Both the position numbers and the translations under genes were made by a program. DNA of 12,823 nt, taken from NCBI GenBank assembly GCA_006227805.1, contig SBFT01000180.1:1-12823 (forward strand), read 5' to 3'. Source of the stretch: Paracoccaceae bacterium (GTDB lineage: Bacteria > Pseudomonadota > Alphaproteobacteria > Rhodobacterales > Rhodobacteraceae). Within the stretch, counting starts at the first letter, position 1; every line of letters begins with the position of its first letter. Under the pieces are notes generated by a model. That model ran no database searches. It was not told the DNA's origin and worked only from the letters and a program-made list of their open reading frames with translations. This document shows, one piece after another, positions 1 to 5,749 of this stretch.

Positions 1-684
1 GTCGGGGCGCCGGTTCGCGGGCGCGGGCCAGACCATCCGGGCGCGCAGATCCTCGGGCACCTCGCAGAGGTCGAGAAGCGGCTGCGCTGGGCCCTGGGGC
101 AGGCGAGCGGCCTCTTCCAGCCGCGCGCCATGCACCGGCAGTCCGGTGGCGCGCGCGATGCGGACGGCGATGTCGTCCAGGCGCGCGGCTCCGGCGAAGC
201 GGCTGCGGAAGGTGGCGATGTCCATCGTCATGCTGCTGGACTTGACGTGCTGCCAATAGGCGCTGTCCAGCCAGGCCGCCGGATCGCGGGTCATCACGAA
301 GAAGGCGATCTCGGCTTGCGGGAAGAGCGCGGCCGCAGCATGGGCGAGGTCCTGCGCCAGCGGCACCGCCGCGCCATAGTCGCGCACGCCCGGGCGGCCT
401 GGCAGGTGACCTGCCAGTTCCTCGGCCGAAAGACACAGCACCCGGCGCTTCATCTGCGGCAGGTCCTGCAGCATCAGCGCCGCCCGCGCGGCGAAGCGCG
501 CGCGGTCGAAGGCCTCGCCCGTGACCGAGAAGGCCCGCGCCGCCGAGAGCACGTCGCGCATCGAGGGGCGCAGCGCCACGGCCAGGACCGGGCGCAGCAG
601 GGCGCGGTTCCGCTGCAGCGTCTGCTGGACCGTGGTCGAGCCGGTCTTGTGAAAGCCCAGGTGTATGACGACCTTGCGCGGCAT
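1..684 (-). CDS. Sulfotransferase-like protein, C-terminus cut by window edge
   Basis: An open frame of 228 codons starts at ATG 684 and runs off the window without a stop. Residues 8-20 (HLGFHKTGSTTVQ) match the 5'-phosphosulfate-binding loop of PAPS-dependent sulfotransferases. Residues 128-145 (FFVMTRDP...WLDSAYWQ) resemble the 3'-phosphate-binding segment, with Arg133 and Ser141 in the expected spacing. Family knowledge suggests sulfate transfer from PAPS to a glycan, lipid or small molecule; the substrate cannot be read from the sequence. No signal peptide or membrane segment is visible. The start lies one base past the rimM stop (TGA-G-ATG), so it is probably translated by coupling at the end of the ffh-rpsP-rimM cluster. 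In many bacteria trmD follows rimM, so this gene appears to be an insertion or a lineage-specific order. The fold assignment is fairly secure, enzymatic activity less so. Confidence 0.72.
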   Translation of the reverse strand, partial: MPRKVVIHLGFHKTGSTTVQQTLQRNRALLRPVLAVALRPSMRDVLSAARAFSVTGEAFDRARFAARAALMLQDLPQMKRRVLCLSAEELAGHLPGRPGVRDYGAAVPLAQDLAHAAAALFPQAEIAFFVMTRDPAAWLDSAYWQHVKSSSMTMDIATFRSRFAGAARLDDIAVRIARATGLPVHGARLEEAARLPQGPAQPLLDLCEVPEDLRARMVWPAPANRRPD

Positions 685-685
685 C

Positions 686-1189
686 TCAGAACAGCCCCTC
701 GGGCGGGTCCGCCACGATGCGGCGCGCGGCCAGATCGACCGTGGGCACGATGGCGCGGGTGAAGGGCACGAGGATCGTGGCGCCGCCGCCCTGCGGCTCG
801 ACCTCGAGCAGGTCCGAGGCGCCGTGGTTCTGCACCGACCTGACGCGCCCCAGAAGCGCGCCGCCGGTGTCGTGCACGTCCAGACCGATCAGGTCGGCAT
901 GATAGAATTCGTCGTCAGGCAGCGAAGGCAGCCTGTCGCGCGGCGCAAAGAGCCGCAGCCCCCGCAGCGCGTCCGCCGCTTCCTTCGACGCCACGCCGTC
1001 GATCCGCGCGGCAAATCCGTTCGGTATGGCGCGCGTCAGGCGCAGGGCGAAGCTGCGCGTGCCGTCTTCGGAGAGAAGCGGGGAATAGGTCTCGATGTCC
1101 TCGGGCGTGGCGCAGAAGCTCTTGATGCGCACTTCGCCGTGCACGCCATAGGCGCCCGCAATCGCCCCCACGCAGATCAGGTCGGACAT
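686..1189 (-). CDS. rimM: 16S rRNA processing / ribosome maturation factor RimM
   Basis: The product is 167 aa, normal for RimM. The N-terminal RimM domain (about residues 1-85) opens with VGAIAGAYGVHGEVRIKSF, the family's signature G-x-HG-x-x-G-x-(V/I)-(R/K) stretch. The C-terminal PRC-barrel domain (about 90-167) contains EFYHADLIGLDV and ends VPFTRAIVPTVDLAARRI. RimM binds ribosomal protein S19 in the 30S head and assists late 16S rRNA maturation in the cytoplasm. It lies 94 bp after rpsP on the same strand, the classic partnership with S16, and the gap contains a 12-bp-arm hairpin. On the minus strand AGGGA lies 9 bases before the ATG, which supports this start. It is followed after one base by a sulfotransferase-like gene. 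The identification is secure. Confidence 0.96.
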   Translation of the reverse strand: MSDLICVGAIAGAYGVHGEVRIKSFCATPEDIETYSPLLSEDGTRSFALRLTRAIPNGFAARIDGVASKEAADALRGLRLFAPRDRLPSLPDDEFYHADLIGLDVHDTGGALLGRVRSVQNHGASDLLEVEPQGGGATILVPFTRAIVPTVDLAARRIVADPPEGLF

Positions 1190-1226
1190 CGCACAGCTTC
1201 CCTGTCACGGGCCGTCAGGACGACAA

Positions 1227-1257
1227 CGGCAGGCCACAGGGCAAGTGTGGCCTGCCG
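1227..1257 (-). terminator. rpsP-rimM intercistronic hairpin (attenuator or stabiliser)
   Basis: A perfect inverted repeat (CGGCAGGCCACA / TGTGGCCTGCCG) has 12-bp arms around a 7-nt loop, between the rpsP stop and the rimM start. Read in the operon direction it is followed by GTTGTCG rather than a U-run, so it is not a textbook intrinsic terminator. More likely it is a leaky attenuator or a 3'-end stabiliser that lets the abundant S16 message outnumber RimM. In E. coli, S16 and RimM from one operon are also made in very unequal amounts. Confidence 0.55.
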
Positions 1258-1283
1258 CATCGCGTCTTGTCGAGGTGCCGGGA

Positions 1284-1670
1284 TCAGCTTGCGGCTTCTT
1301 CGGCAGCCGGAGCGGCGGCGGCCTCCGCGGCCTTCGCCGCCTTGGCGGCGCGGGCCTCGGCGCGGTCCTTGGCCTTCTTGCCCGGCTCGCCCTTCTTGAG
1401 GTTGGCGCGCTCGGTCCTGGCCGAGTGGCCTGCGGCTTCCAGGAAGCGCGCGACGCGGTCCGTCGGCTGGGCGCCTTTCGACAGCCAGTATTGCACGCGC
1501 TCGATGTCGATGCGCACGCGGTCCTCGTTGTCCTTGGCCAGGAGCGGGTTGTAGATGCCCAGCTTCTCGATGAAGCGGCCATCGCGCGGCATGCGGCTGT
1601 CGGCGGCCACGATGCGGTAGAAGGGGCGTTTCTTCGACCCGCCGCGGGCCAGTCTGATCTTCATTGCCAT
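1284..1670 (-). CDS. rpsP: 30S ribosomal protein S16
   Basis: The product is 128 aa. Residues 1-80 are a complete S16 domain: MKIRLARGGSKKRPFYRIV, then AADSRMPRDGRFIEKLGIYNP and the DRV-RIDIERVQYWLSKGAQPT segment. S16 binds 16S rRNA early and is needed for 30S assembly. Residues 81-128 form an Ala/Lys/Glu-rich tail absent from the roughly 82-residue E. coli protein; tails of this kind are usual in alphaproteobacteria and are probably flexible. Two in-frame ATGs compete, at 1670 and 1664. AAGGAG lies 8 bases before the ATG at 1670 but 14 before the other, so 1670 is chosen. It sits between chorismate mutase and rimM in one co-directional cluster. The identification is secure. Confidence 0.97.
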   Translation of the reverse strand: MAMKIRLARGGSKKRPFYRIVAADSRMPRDGRFIEKLGIYNPLLAKDNEDRVRIDIERVQYWLSKGAQPTDRVARFLEAAGHSARTERANLKKGEPGKKAKDRAEARAAKAAKAAEAAAAPAAEEAAS

Positions 1671-1702
1671 TGTGGTGTCTCCTTGTGAATGGCGGTTTGG
1701 TC

Positions 1703-1720
1703 GCCGGGGCAGGGCCCGGC
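1703..1720 (-). other. Hairpin between chorismate mutase gene and rpsP
   Basis: GCCGGG and CCCGGC arms (6 bp, 6-nt loop) lie directly after the chorismate mutase stop and just ahead of the rpsP Shine-Dalgarno. There is no U-run, so termination is unlikely. It could insulate or stabilise the rpsP message. The short arms in GC-rich DNA make chance possible. Confidence 0.3.
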
Positions 1721-2017
1721 TTATGATTGGTGCTTCTCGTGGTGCTTGATGACTTCGCTGATGATGAACTTCAGGAAGGCCTTGGCGAATTCGGGGTCGA
1801 GATCGGCCTGGCGGGCCAGGTCTTCCAGGCGGGCGATCTGCGCGGCCTCGCGCGCGGGATCGGACGGGGGAAGATCGTGTTCGGCCTTGAGCTTGCCCAC
1901 GGCCTGGGTGTGCTTGAAGCGTTCGCCCAGCGTGTAGACCAGGATCGCGTCCAGTCGGTCGATGCTGGCGCGGTGGTCCCTGAGCAGCGCAGCGGCGCGG
2001 GCGGTGTCGTCGGTCAT
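1721..2017 (-). CDS. Monofunctional chorismate mutase (AroQ type)
   Basis: The 98-aa all-helical protein matches the AroQ fold, which converts chorismate to prephenate for phenylalanine and tyrosine synthesis in the cytoplasm. Aligned by eye to the mutase domain of E. coli PheA, the active-site residues Arg11, Arg28, Lys39, Asp48 and Glu52 correspond to Arg16, Arg33, Lys44, Asp53 and Glu57. The helix motif ERFKHTQAVGKLKAEH is typical. The catalytic Gln88 position falls in an HH pair (about residues 92-93). The length suits a single-domain enzyme with no prephenate dehydratase or dehydrogenase part, as in the alphaproteobacterial monofunctional clade. Its ATG overlaps the stop of the upstream GNAT gene by 4 bases (ATGA), so translation is coupled. 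Its place inside an SRP/ribosomal protein cluster is a gene-order trait rather than a pathway link. Confidence 0.88.
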   Translation of the reverse strand: MTDDTARAAALLRDHRASIDRLDAILVYTLGERFKHTQAVGKLKAEHDLPPSDPAREAAQIARLEDLARQADLDPEFAKAFLKFIISEVIKHHEKHQS

Positions 2018-2544
2018 GTCAGGTCCTTCGGTGCGGGGTGGCGCCAGACGTTCATCGGGCCGAAGCGTTCATGGGTGAAGCGCCCGTCGGGGCGTGCGCC
2101 CAGGCGTTCCGCGACGCGTCCCGACGCGTCGTTGCCGTCCGCCACCAGCGAGATCAGCGTGGTCCAGCCCAGCGTGTCATAGGCATGGGCGCGGGCGGCG
2201 GTCGCGGCTTCGGTCGCGTAGCCCTGGCCCGTTGCGTGGCGCGCCAGGTCCCATCCCAGTTCGGGTTCGGGAAAGCCCTCGGGATGCCAGAGGCCGGTCA
2301 TGCCCAGCCATTCGCCGGTGTCCTTCCGCGTGATCGCCCAGCGGCCGAAGCCGCGCAAGGTCCAGTGCCCCGTCTCGATCGCCAGCATCCGCCATGCCAG
2401 TTCCGGCGTCAGCGGGCCGCCGACGAAGCGGGAATGCTCGGTCGCGTAGAAGGCCGCAAGCGGCTCGAAATCCTCAACCCGCGGGCCGCGCAGGATCAGG
2501 CGCTCGGTCTCGATCACGGGGAAATCGGCGGGGGTATAGGTCAT
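2014..2544 (-). CDS. GNAT-family N-acetyltransferase (RimJ/RimL-like)
   Basis: The 176-aa protein opens with IETERLILRGPRVEDFEPL (about residues 11-29), the usual N-terminus of RimJ/RimL-type GNAT proteins. Strand beta-4 is PEPELGWDLA (92-101). It is followed by the acetyl-CoA pyrophosphate loop RHATGQGYA (102-110), fitting the Q/R-x-x-G-x-G/A motif, and then helix TEAATAARAHAYDTLG. NDASGRVAERLGA (138-150) is the typical C-terminal part of the fold. The acceptor is unknown: it may be a protein N-terminus or a small molecule. The start overlaps the ffh stop by 4 bases (ATGA), and its own stop overlaps the next start the same way, so it is part of the ffh transcript. The fold is secure, the substrate not. 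Confidence 0.87.
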   Translation of the reverse strand: MTYTPADFPVIETERLILRGPRVEDFEPLAAFYATEHSRFVGGPLTPELAWRMLAIETGHWTLRGFGRWAITRKDTGEWLGMTGLWHPEGFPEPELGWDLARHATGQGYATEAATAARAHAYDTLGWTTLISLVADGNDASGRVAERLGARPDGRFTHERFGPMNVWRHPAPKDLT

Positions 2545-4040
2545 TTCTTCTTGCCAAACCCCGACAGGCCCGGCGGCAGGCCGAGACCTCCGCCGCCCAG
2601 GCCCGGCAGCTTGCCGCCCATCTGACGCGCGGCGGCTTCCAGCGCCTTGGGGTCCATGCCCTGGGCCAGCTGGTCCGGGCTGGGCGCGCCCTTGCCGAAC
2701 ATGCCCTTCATGGCCTGTTTCAGCAGGCCGCCCTTACCCATCTTGCCCATCTTCTTCATCATGTCCGCCATCTGGCGGTGCATCTTCAGAAGCTTGTTCA
2801 GCTCGCTGACCTCCATCCCCGCCCCGGCGGCGATGCGCTTTTTCCGGCTGGCCTGAAGGATGTCGGGATTGGCCCGCTCGCGTTTGGTCATCGAATTGAT
2901 CAGGGCGATCTGCTGGCGCAGGATGCGGTCGTCGAAGCCTGCATCCTGCACCTGTTTGGCCATCTTGCCCATGCCGGGCATCATGGACATCATGCCCTCC
3001 ATGCCGCCCATCTTCAGCATCTGTTCCAGCTGCATCCGCAGGTCGTTCATGTTGAACTGACCCTTGGCCATGCGCTTCATCATCTTCTCGGCCTGTTCGG
3101 CCTCGATGGTCTCCTGCGCCTTTTCCACCAGGGCGACGATGTCGCCCATCCCGAGGATACGGCCCGCGATGCGTTCGGGCTCGAAGGTCTCGAGCGCGTC
3201 CATCTTCTCGCCCAGGCCCACGAACTTGATGGGCTTGCCGGTGACGGCGCGCATGGACAGGGCGGCACCGCCGCGCCCGTCGCCGTCCATCCGGGTCAGG
3301 ACGACGCCGGTGATGCCGATGCGGTCGTCGAAGTTCTGCGCGGTGTTGACCGCGTCCTGGCCGGTCAGGCCGTCGACGACCAGCAGCGTCTCGCGCGGCT
3401 TGGCCACGTCGCGGACGGCGGCGACCTGGTTCATCAGCTCGTCGTCGATGGACAGGCGGCCCGCGGTGTCGAGGAGATAGACGTCATAGCCGCCAAGCGA
3501 GGCCTGCGTTTTGGCACGCTTGGCGATCGCCACCGGGTCTTCGCCCTTCACGATAGGCAGGGTCGCGACGCCGATCTGCGCGCCGAGGATGGCGAGCTGT
3601 TCCATCGCCGCCGGGCGGTTGGTGTCGAGCGAGGCCATGAGGACCTTCTTGCCCTCGCGTTCCGTCAGCCGCTTGGCCAGCTTGGCGGTGGTGGTCGTCT
3701 TGCCGCCGCCCTGCAGGCCCACCATCAGGATGGGCGCGGGCGGGCTGTCGATCTTGAGCGCACCCGGCTCGCCCTCGCCGCGCAGGACATGGACCAGTTC
3801 GTCATGGACGATCTTCACGACCTGCTGGCCCGGCGTGACCGACTTGGTCACCGCCTGGCCTGTCGCCTTGTCCTGCACCGCCTTCACGAAGTCCCGCGCC
3901 ACCGGCAGCGAGACGTCGGCTTCCAGTAGCGCCACGCGCACCTCGCGCAGCGCGGTCGAGACGTCGGTCTCCGACAGCGCGCCCTGCTTGGTCAGCCGGT
4001 CGAACACGCCGGAGAGACGTTCGGACAGATTTTCAAACAT
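2541..4040 (-). CDS. ffh: Signal recognition particle GTPase Ffh (SRP54)
   Basis: The 499-aa protein has the full SRP54 layout. The N-domain covers about residues 1-85. The G-domain carries G1 GLQGGGKTTT (108-117), DTNRPAA (139-145), G3 DTAGR (191-195), G4-region TRMDGDGRGG (249-258) and GLGEK (275-279). The M-domain follows from about 330, with Met-rich finger-loop KMGGMEGMMSMMPGMGKM (343-360) and RNA-binding segment SMTKRERANPDILQASRKKR (383-402). A Gly/Pro/Lys-rich tail closes it (440-499). Ffh binds 4.5S RNA and signal peptides and delivers ribosomes to FtsY at the inner membrane. The frame stays open to an ATG at 4148, but the start at 4040 has AGGAGG 8 bases upstream and begins with the family-typical MFENLSERLSGVF, so 4040 is chosen. 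G4 reads TRMD rather than TKxD, a variant I recall as usual in alphaproteobacteria. It is first in its cluster. Confidence 0.97.
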   Translation of the reverse strand: MFENLSERLSGVFDRLTKQGALSETDVSTALREVRVALLEADVSLPVARDFVKAVQDKATGQAVTKSVTPGQQVVKIVHDELVHVLRGEGEPGALKIDSPPAPILMVGLQGGGKTTTTAKLAKRLTEREGKKVLMASLDTNRPAAMEQLAILGAQIGVATLPIVKGEDPVAIAKRAKTQASLGGYDVYLLDTAGRLSIDDELMNQVAAVRDVAKPRETLLVVDGLTGQDAVNTAQNFDDRIGITGVVLTRMDGDGRGGAALSMRAVTGKPIKFVGLGEKMDALETFEPERIAGRILGMGDIVALVEKAQETIEAEQAEKMMKRMAKGQFNMNDLRMQLEQMLKMGGMEGMMSMMPGMGKMAKQVQDAGFDDRILRQQIALINSMTKRERANPDILQASRKKRIAAGAGMEVSELNKLLKMHRQMADMMKKMGKMGKGGLLKQAMKGMFGKGAPSPDQLAQGMDPKALEAAARQMGGKLPGLGGGGLGLPPGLSGFGKKK

Positions 4041-4224
4041 GCTCCACGCCTCCTGCGCGCCGGTTGATCCATGCCACCCCCAGATGGGAAGCGGCGGCGA
4101 AAAGCGCAAACGCCCCACGGGCATCTGCAAAAACACGCGCGCCCCCACGGGCGCGACGCGCTGGTGGAGGGCGATCCCCTGTCCATCGGGGACCGGAAGA
4201 GATGCGTCTTCCGGATGCAGGGGC

Positions 4225-4254
4225 GCGATACGGGCAGAGAGGGGTCCGAGTCAA
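4225..4254 (-). promoter_or_regulatory. Candidate sigma70 promoter for ffh
   Basis: The minus strand reads TTGACT (4254-4249), 18 bases, then TATCGC (4230-4225). The -35 matches five of six consensus bases, the -10 only its first three. It would give a leader of roughly 180 nt before ffh. The same TTGACTCGG string occurs at the atp operon promoter in this window. The weak -10 keeps confidence modest. Confidence 0.35.
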
Positions 4255-4270
4255 GTCGACTCTTTCTCTT

Positions 4271-4284
4271 GTAGCGACCGCTAC
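4271..4284. promoter_or_regulatory. Inverted repeat O1, probable TetR operator
   Basis: GTAGCG-AC-CGCTAC is a perfect inverted repeat with 6-bp arms. A near copy lies exactly 30 bp downstream (4301-4314). Both precede the two-gene membrane-protein operon whose 3' end abuts a convergent tetR gene. Size and symmetry suit a TetR dimer. Binding by that protein is inferred. Confidence 0.6.
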
Positions 4285-4300
4285 GTTGCTGTAGGAGGAT

Positions 4301-4314
4301 GTAGCGACTGCTAC
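4301..4314. promoter_or_regulatory. Inverted repeat O2, probable TetR operator
   Basis: GTAGCGACTGCTAC differs from O1 at one base (T for C), leaving 5-bp perfect arms. It ends directly before the GGAGG Shine-Dalgarno (4315-4319), so a bound repressor would block transcription start or early elongation of the operon starting at 4326. The 30-bp centre spacing is close to three helical turns, placing both sites on about the same DNA face. Confidence 0.57.
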
Positions 4315-4325
4315 GGAGGCGTGCG

Positions 4326-4739
4326 ATGACCGAGGCTGCCTATCTTGCCGGACCTGCCCTGTCCCGGCGGCAAATGACGATCATCGGGGTCTTCGGGTTG
4401 TCCCTCTGGCTGGCCGCCGCTCTGCTTCTCAGGGCGATCGGGCCGATGGGCGTCTATGACGGAACGGCGCGCGTCATCCTCTATCTGGCGATCATCCCGG
4501 GCACCTATCCCGCCCTTCTTCTCCTGCGCCGCCTCGCCGGACTGGCCGACGGCCAGATGGTCCACGCCATGGCCTTCGGCACAGCCGTCGCGATCCTGAT
4601 GGACGGTGTCGCGCTGGCCTGGTTCCCCACCCTCTACGGCGCCGGCGTCGATCTGCATGCCGGGGCCGGGGGGACGATCCTCTGGGGGGGCGGCGTCGGT
4701 CTGGCCCTCGCGTTCTGGATGGACCGGCGCCGGGCATGA
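4326..4739 (+). CDS. Small four-helix membrane protein, unknown function
   Basis: The 137-aa protein is not confidently recognised. Four hydrophobic segments are visible at about residues 18-38, 48-68, 82-102 and 113-132, and the C-terminus is short and basic (WMDRRRA). Polar or unusual residues inside or near the helices include Asp93 (LMDGVALAW) and a glycine run at 114-124. There is no signal peptide, so it is probably inserted directly in the inner membrane. The size and helix count recall DUF-type membrane families (possibly DUF5367-like, unverified). GGAGG lies 6 bases before the ATG. It is first in a two-gene operon, its stop overlapping the next start by 4 bases (ATGA), so both proteins are probably made together and may act as a pair. 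Tandem TetR-type operators lie directly upstream. The reading frame is secure; the function is unknown. Confidence 0.78.
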   Translation: MTEAAYLAGPALSRRQMTIIGVFGLSLWLAAALLLRAIGPMGVYDGTARVILYLAIIPGTYPALLLLRRLAGLADGQMVHAMAFGTAVAILMDGVALAWFPTLYGAGVDLHAGAGGTILWGGGVGLALAFWMDRRRA

Positions 4740-5155
4740 CGCAGGCCTTCCACAAGTTCTGGCTGAAGATCACGGCCTTCGTCGTGGGCTCCTTCGGGCC
4801 GGTCTTCTTTCTGGGCACCCATCCCGCCACGTCCGAACCCGCCCGCCTGACGCTGGACATTCTCGGCTGGCCGCCGGACGGGGCGACGACCTTCGCGCAT
4901 CCCGACACGCAGTTCCTGTCGGCGCTCACCGGAGGCTTCCTTCTGGGCTGGGGCGTCACGATCTGGGTTCTGGCCACAAGGGTCCACGACCATGCGCCGG
5001 AAGGGGTCCGCATCTCGGTCCTGTCGGGCCTGCTGGCGTGGTTCTTCCTCGACAGCGCCGGGTCGATCCTGTCGGGCAACCTGTCGAACGCCGTCTTCAA
5101 CGTCATCGTGCTGCTGGTCGCGGTCGGCCCGCTGTGGCGTCCCGCGCGCGGCTAG
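4736..5155 (+). CDS. Small four-helix membrane protein, unknown function
   Basis: The 139-aa protein is not recognised. Hydrophobic segments lie at about residues 10-28, 58-82, 92-110 and 117-134. The 29-57 loop (GTHPATSEPARLTLDILGWP and onward) is long enough to form a small extramembrane part. Notable residues are Asp106 and Ser107 in WFFLDSAGS and Asn115/Asn118/Asn122 near the last helix. The start overlaps the stop of the preceding membrane-protein gene by 4 bases, implying coupled translation. The 3' end is tail to tail with tetR, with only 2 bases between the two stops. Equal length and helix count with its neighbour suggest a hetero-oligomeric complex, but this is inference. It could be a small transporter, a stress-response membrane protein or a TetR-controlled detoxification component. 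Confidence 0.78.
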   Translation: MTQAFHKFWLKITAFVVGSFGPVFFLGTHPATSEPARLTLDILGWPPDGATTFAHPDTQFLSALTGGFLLGWGVTIWVLATRVHDHAPEGVRISVLSGLLAWFFLDSAGSILSGNLSNAVFNVIVLLVAVGPLWRPARG

Positions 5156-5157
5156 GG

Positions 5158-5685
5158 TCAGGGCCCCTGGTCCAGCGCCGGACGGCAGACCCCGTCGAGG
5201 CCCAGCGCCTTCAGCAGCACCAGCCCCTCGATCACCACGAGAAGCCGCGCCGCCTCGGACCGGCGCGCGGTGTCGTCGGGCGCGTCGATCTGCGCCGCGA
5301 TCCAGTCGAGGAACCCGCGCCCGATGGCGTTGCCCACACCGGCGTAAAGCGCATCGCCCTGTGCCGCGCGGGCGGCGATCTGCAGCCAGAGGCGCAGGAA
5401 GGGCCATGTGCCGTCGGCCTGGGCCAGGTCCATCAGCCGGGGCCGCAGCGCGTCTGCCGGAACCGGGTGCGGCGCCGACAAGGCCGAAAGCTGCGCGACC
5501 AGCCGTGCCGCGATCCGCTCCAGCGCGGCGGCGATCAGGCTGTCCTTGTCGCCGAAATGATAGATCAGCATCCGGTCGCTGGTGCCCACGGCGCGCGCCA
5601 TCGGACGCAGGCTTGCGGCCTCCAGACCCTCGGCCAGCAGGAAATCGGCCAGACCGTCGAGCAGCGCTTCCTTCCGACTGTCCAT
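5158..5685 (-). CDS. TetR/AcrR-family transcriptional repressor
   Basis: The 175-aa protein has an N-terminal TetR DNA-binding domain: ALLDGLADFLLAEGLEAASL (7-26), then the helix-turn-helix RPMARAVGTSDRMLIYHFGDKDSLI (27-51), with the hallmark YHFG-K-D-L after the recognition helix. The C-terminal part (about 60-175) is helical and variable, as expected for ligand binding and dimerisation. The frame stays open to an ATG at 5817, but the start at 5685 begins at the usual distance from the HTH and has GGAAGGG just upstream; the longer form would overlap the neighbouring gene by 68 bp. It converges on the two-gene membrane operon, 2 bp away. The inverted repeats at 4271-4314 are its likely operators. 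No equally good copy is seen before tetR itself. The ligand is unknown. Confidence 0.9.
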   Translation of the reverse strand: MDSRKEALLDGLADFLLAEGLEAASLRPMARAVGTSDRMLIYHFGDKDSLIAAALERIAARLVAQLSALSAPHPVPADALRPRLMDLAQADGTWPFLRLWLQIAARAAQGDALYAGVGNAIGRGFLDWIAAQIDAPDDTARRSEAARLLVVIEGLVLLKALGLDGVCRPALDQGP

Positions 5686-5749
5686 GCCGCCCTTCCGGTT
5701 CCCGTGTCGATCCGCCGATGTTGCCCTGTTCGCGACGGCGGGGAAAGGG

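Larger units (their letters stand above)
4041..4325. other. Divergent intergenic region: ffh leader and operon promoter
   Basis: No convincing gene is present here. On the minus strand the presumed ffh leader can form several GC-rich hairpins: CGCGCCC/GGGCGCG at 4138-4155, TCCCC/GGGGA at 4175-4192 and CCGGAAGA/TCTTCCGG at 4193-4214. None is followed by a U-run in either direction. The plus-strand end holds the paired inverted repeats and Shine-Dalgarno of the small membrane-protein operon. I looked for the conserved 4.5S RNA core (GGAAGG...AGCAG) because ffh is adjacent, and did not find it. Confidence 0.5.

Noticed and set aside
130..762. 210-codon open frame on the plus strand
   Set aside because: Antisense to the sulfotransferase gene and the rimM end; the product is Arg/Gly/His-rich with no domain.
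665..1399. 244-codon plus-strand frame
   Set aside because: Antisense shadow of rimM and rpsP, with arginine-rich low complexity.
2394..3929. 511-codon open frame on the plus strand
   Set aside because: It lies almost wholly antisense to ffh and reads His/Leu/Ala/Gly-rich low-complexity protein, typical of shadow frames in GC-rich DNA; ffh is unambiguous.
4041..4148. N-terminal extension of ffh to the ATG at 4148
   Set aside because: The extension has no SRP54 homology, and the start at 4040 has AGGAGG 8 bases upstream and the family-typical first residues.
4138..4214. Possible 4.5S SRP RNA gene next to ffh
   Set aside because: The stems do not form the long hairpin with the conserved GGAAGG/AGCAG internal-loop motif; the sequence is better read as leader DNA.
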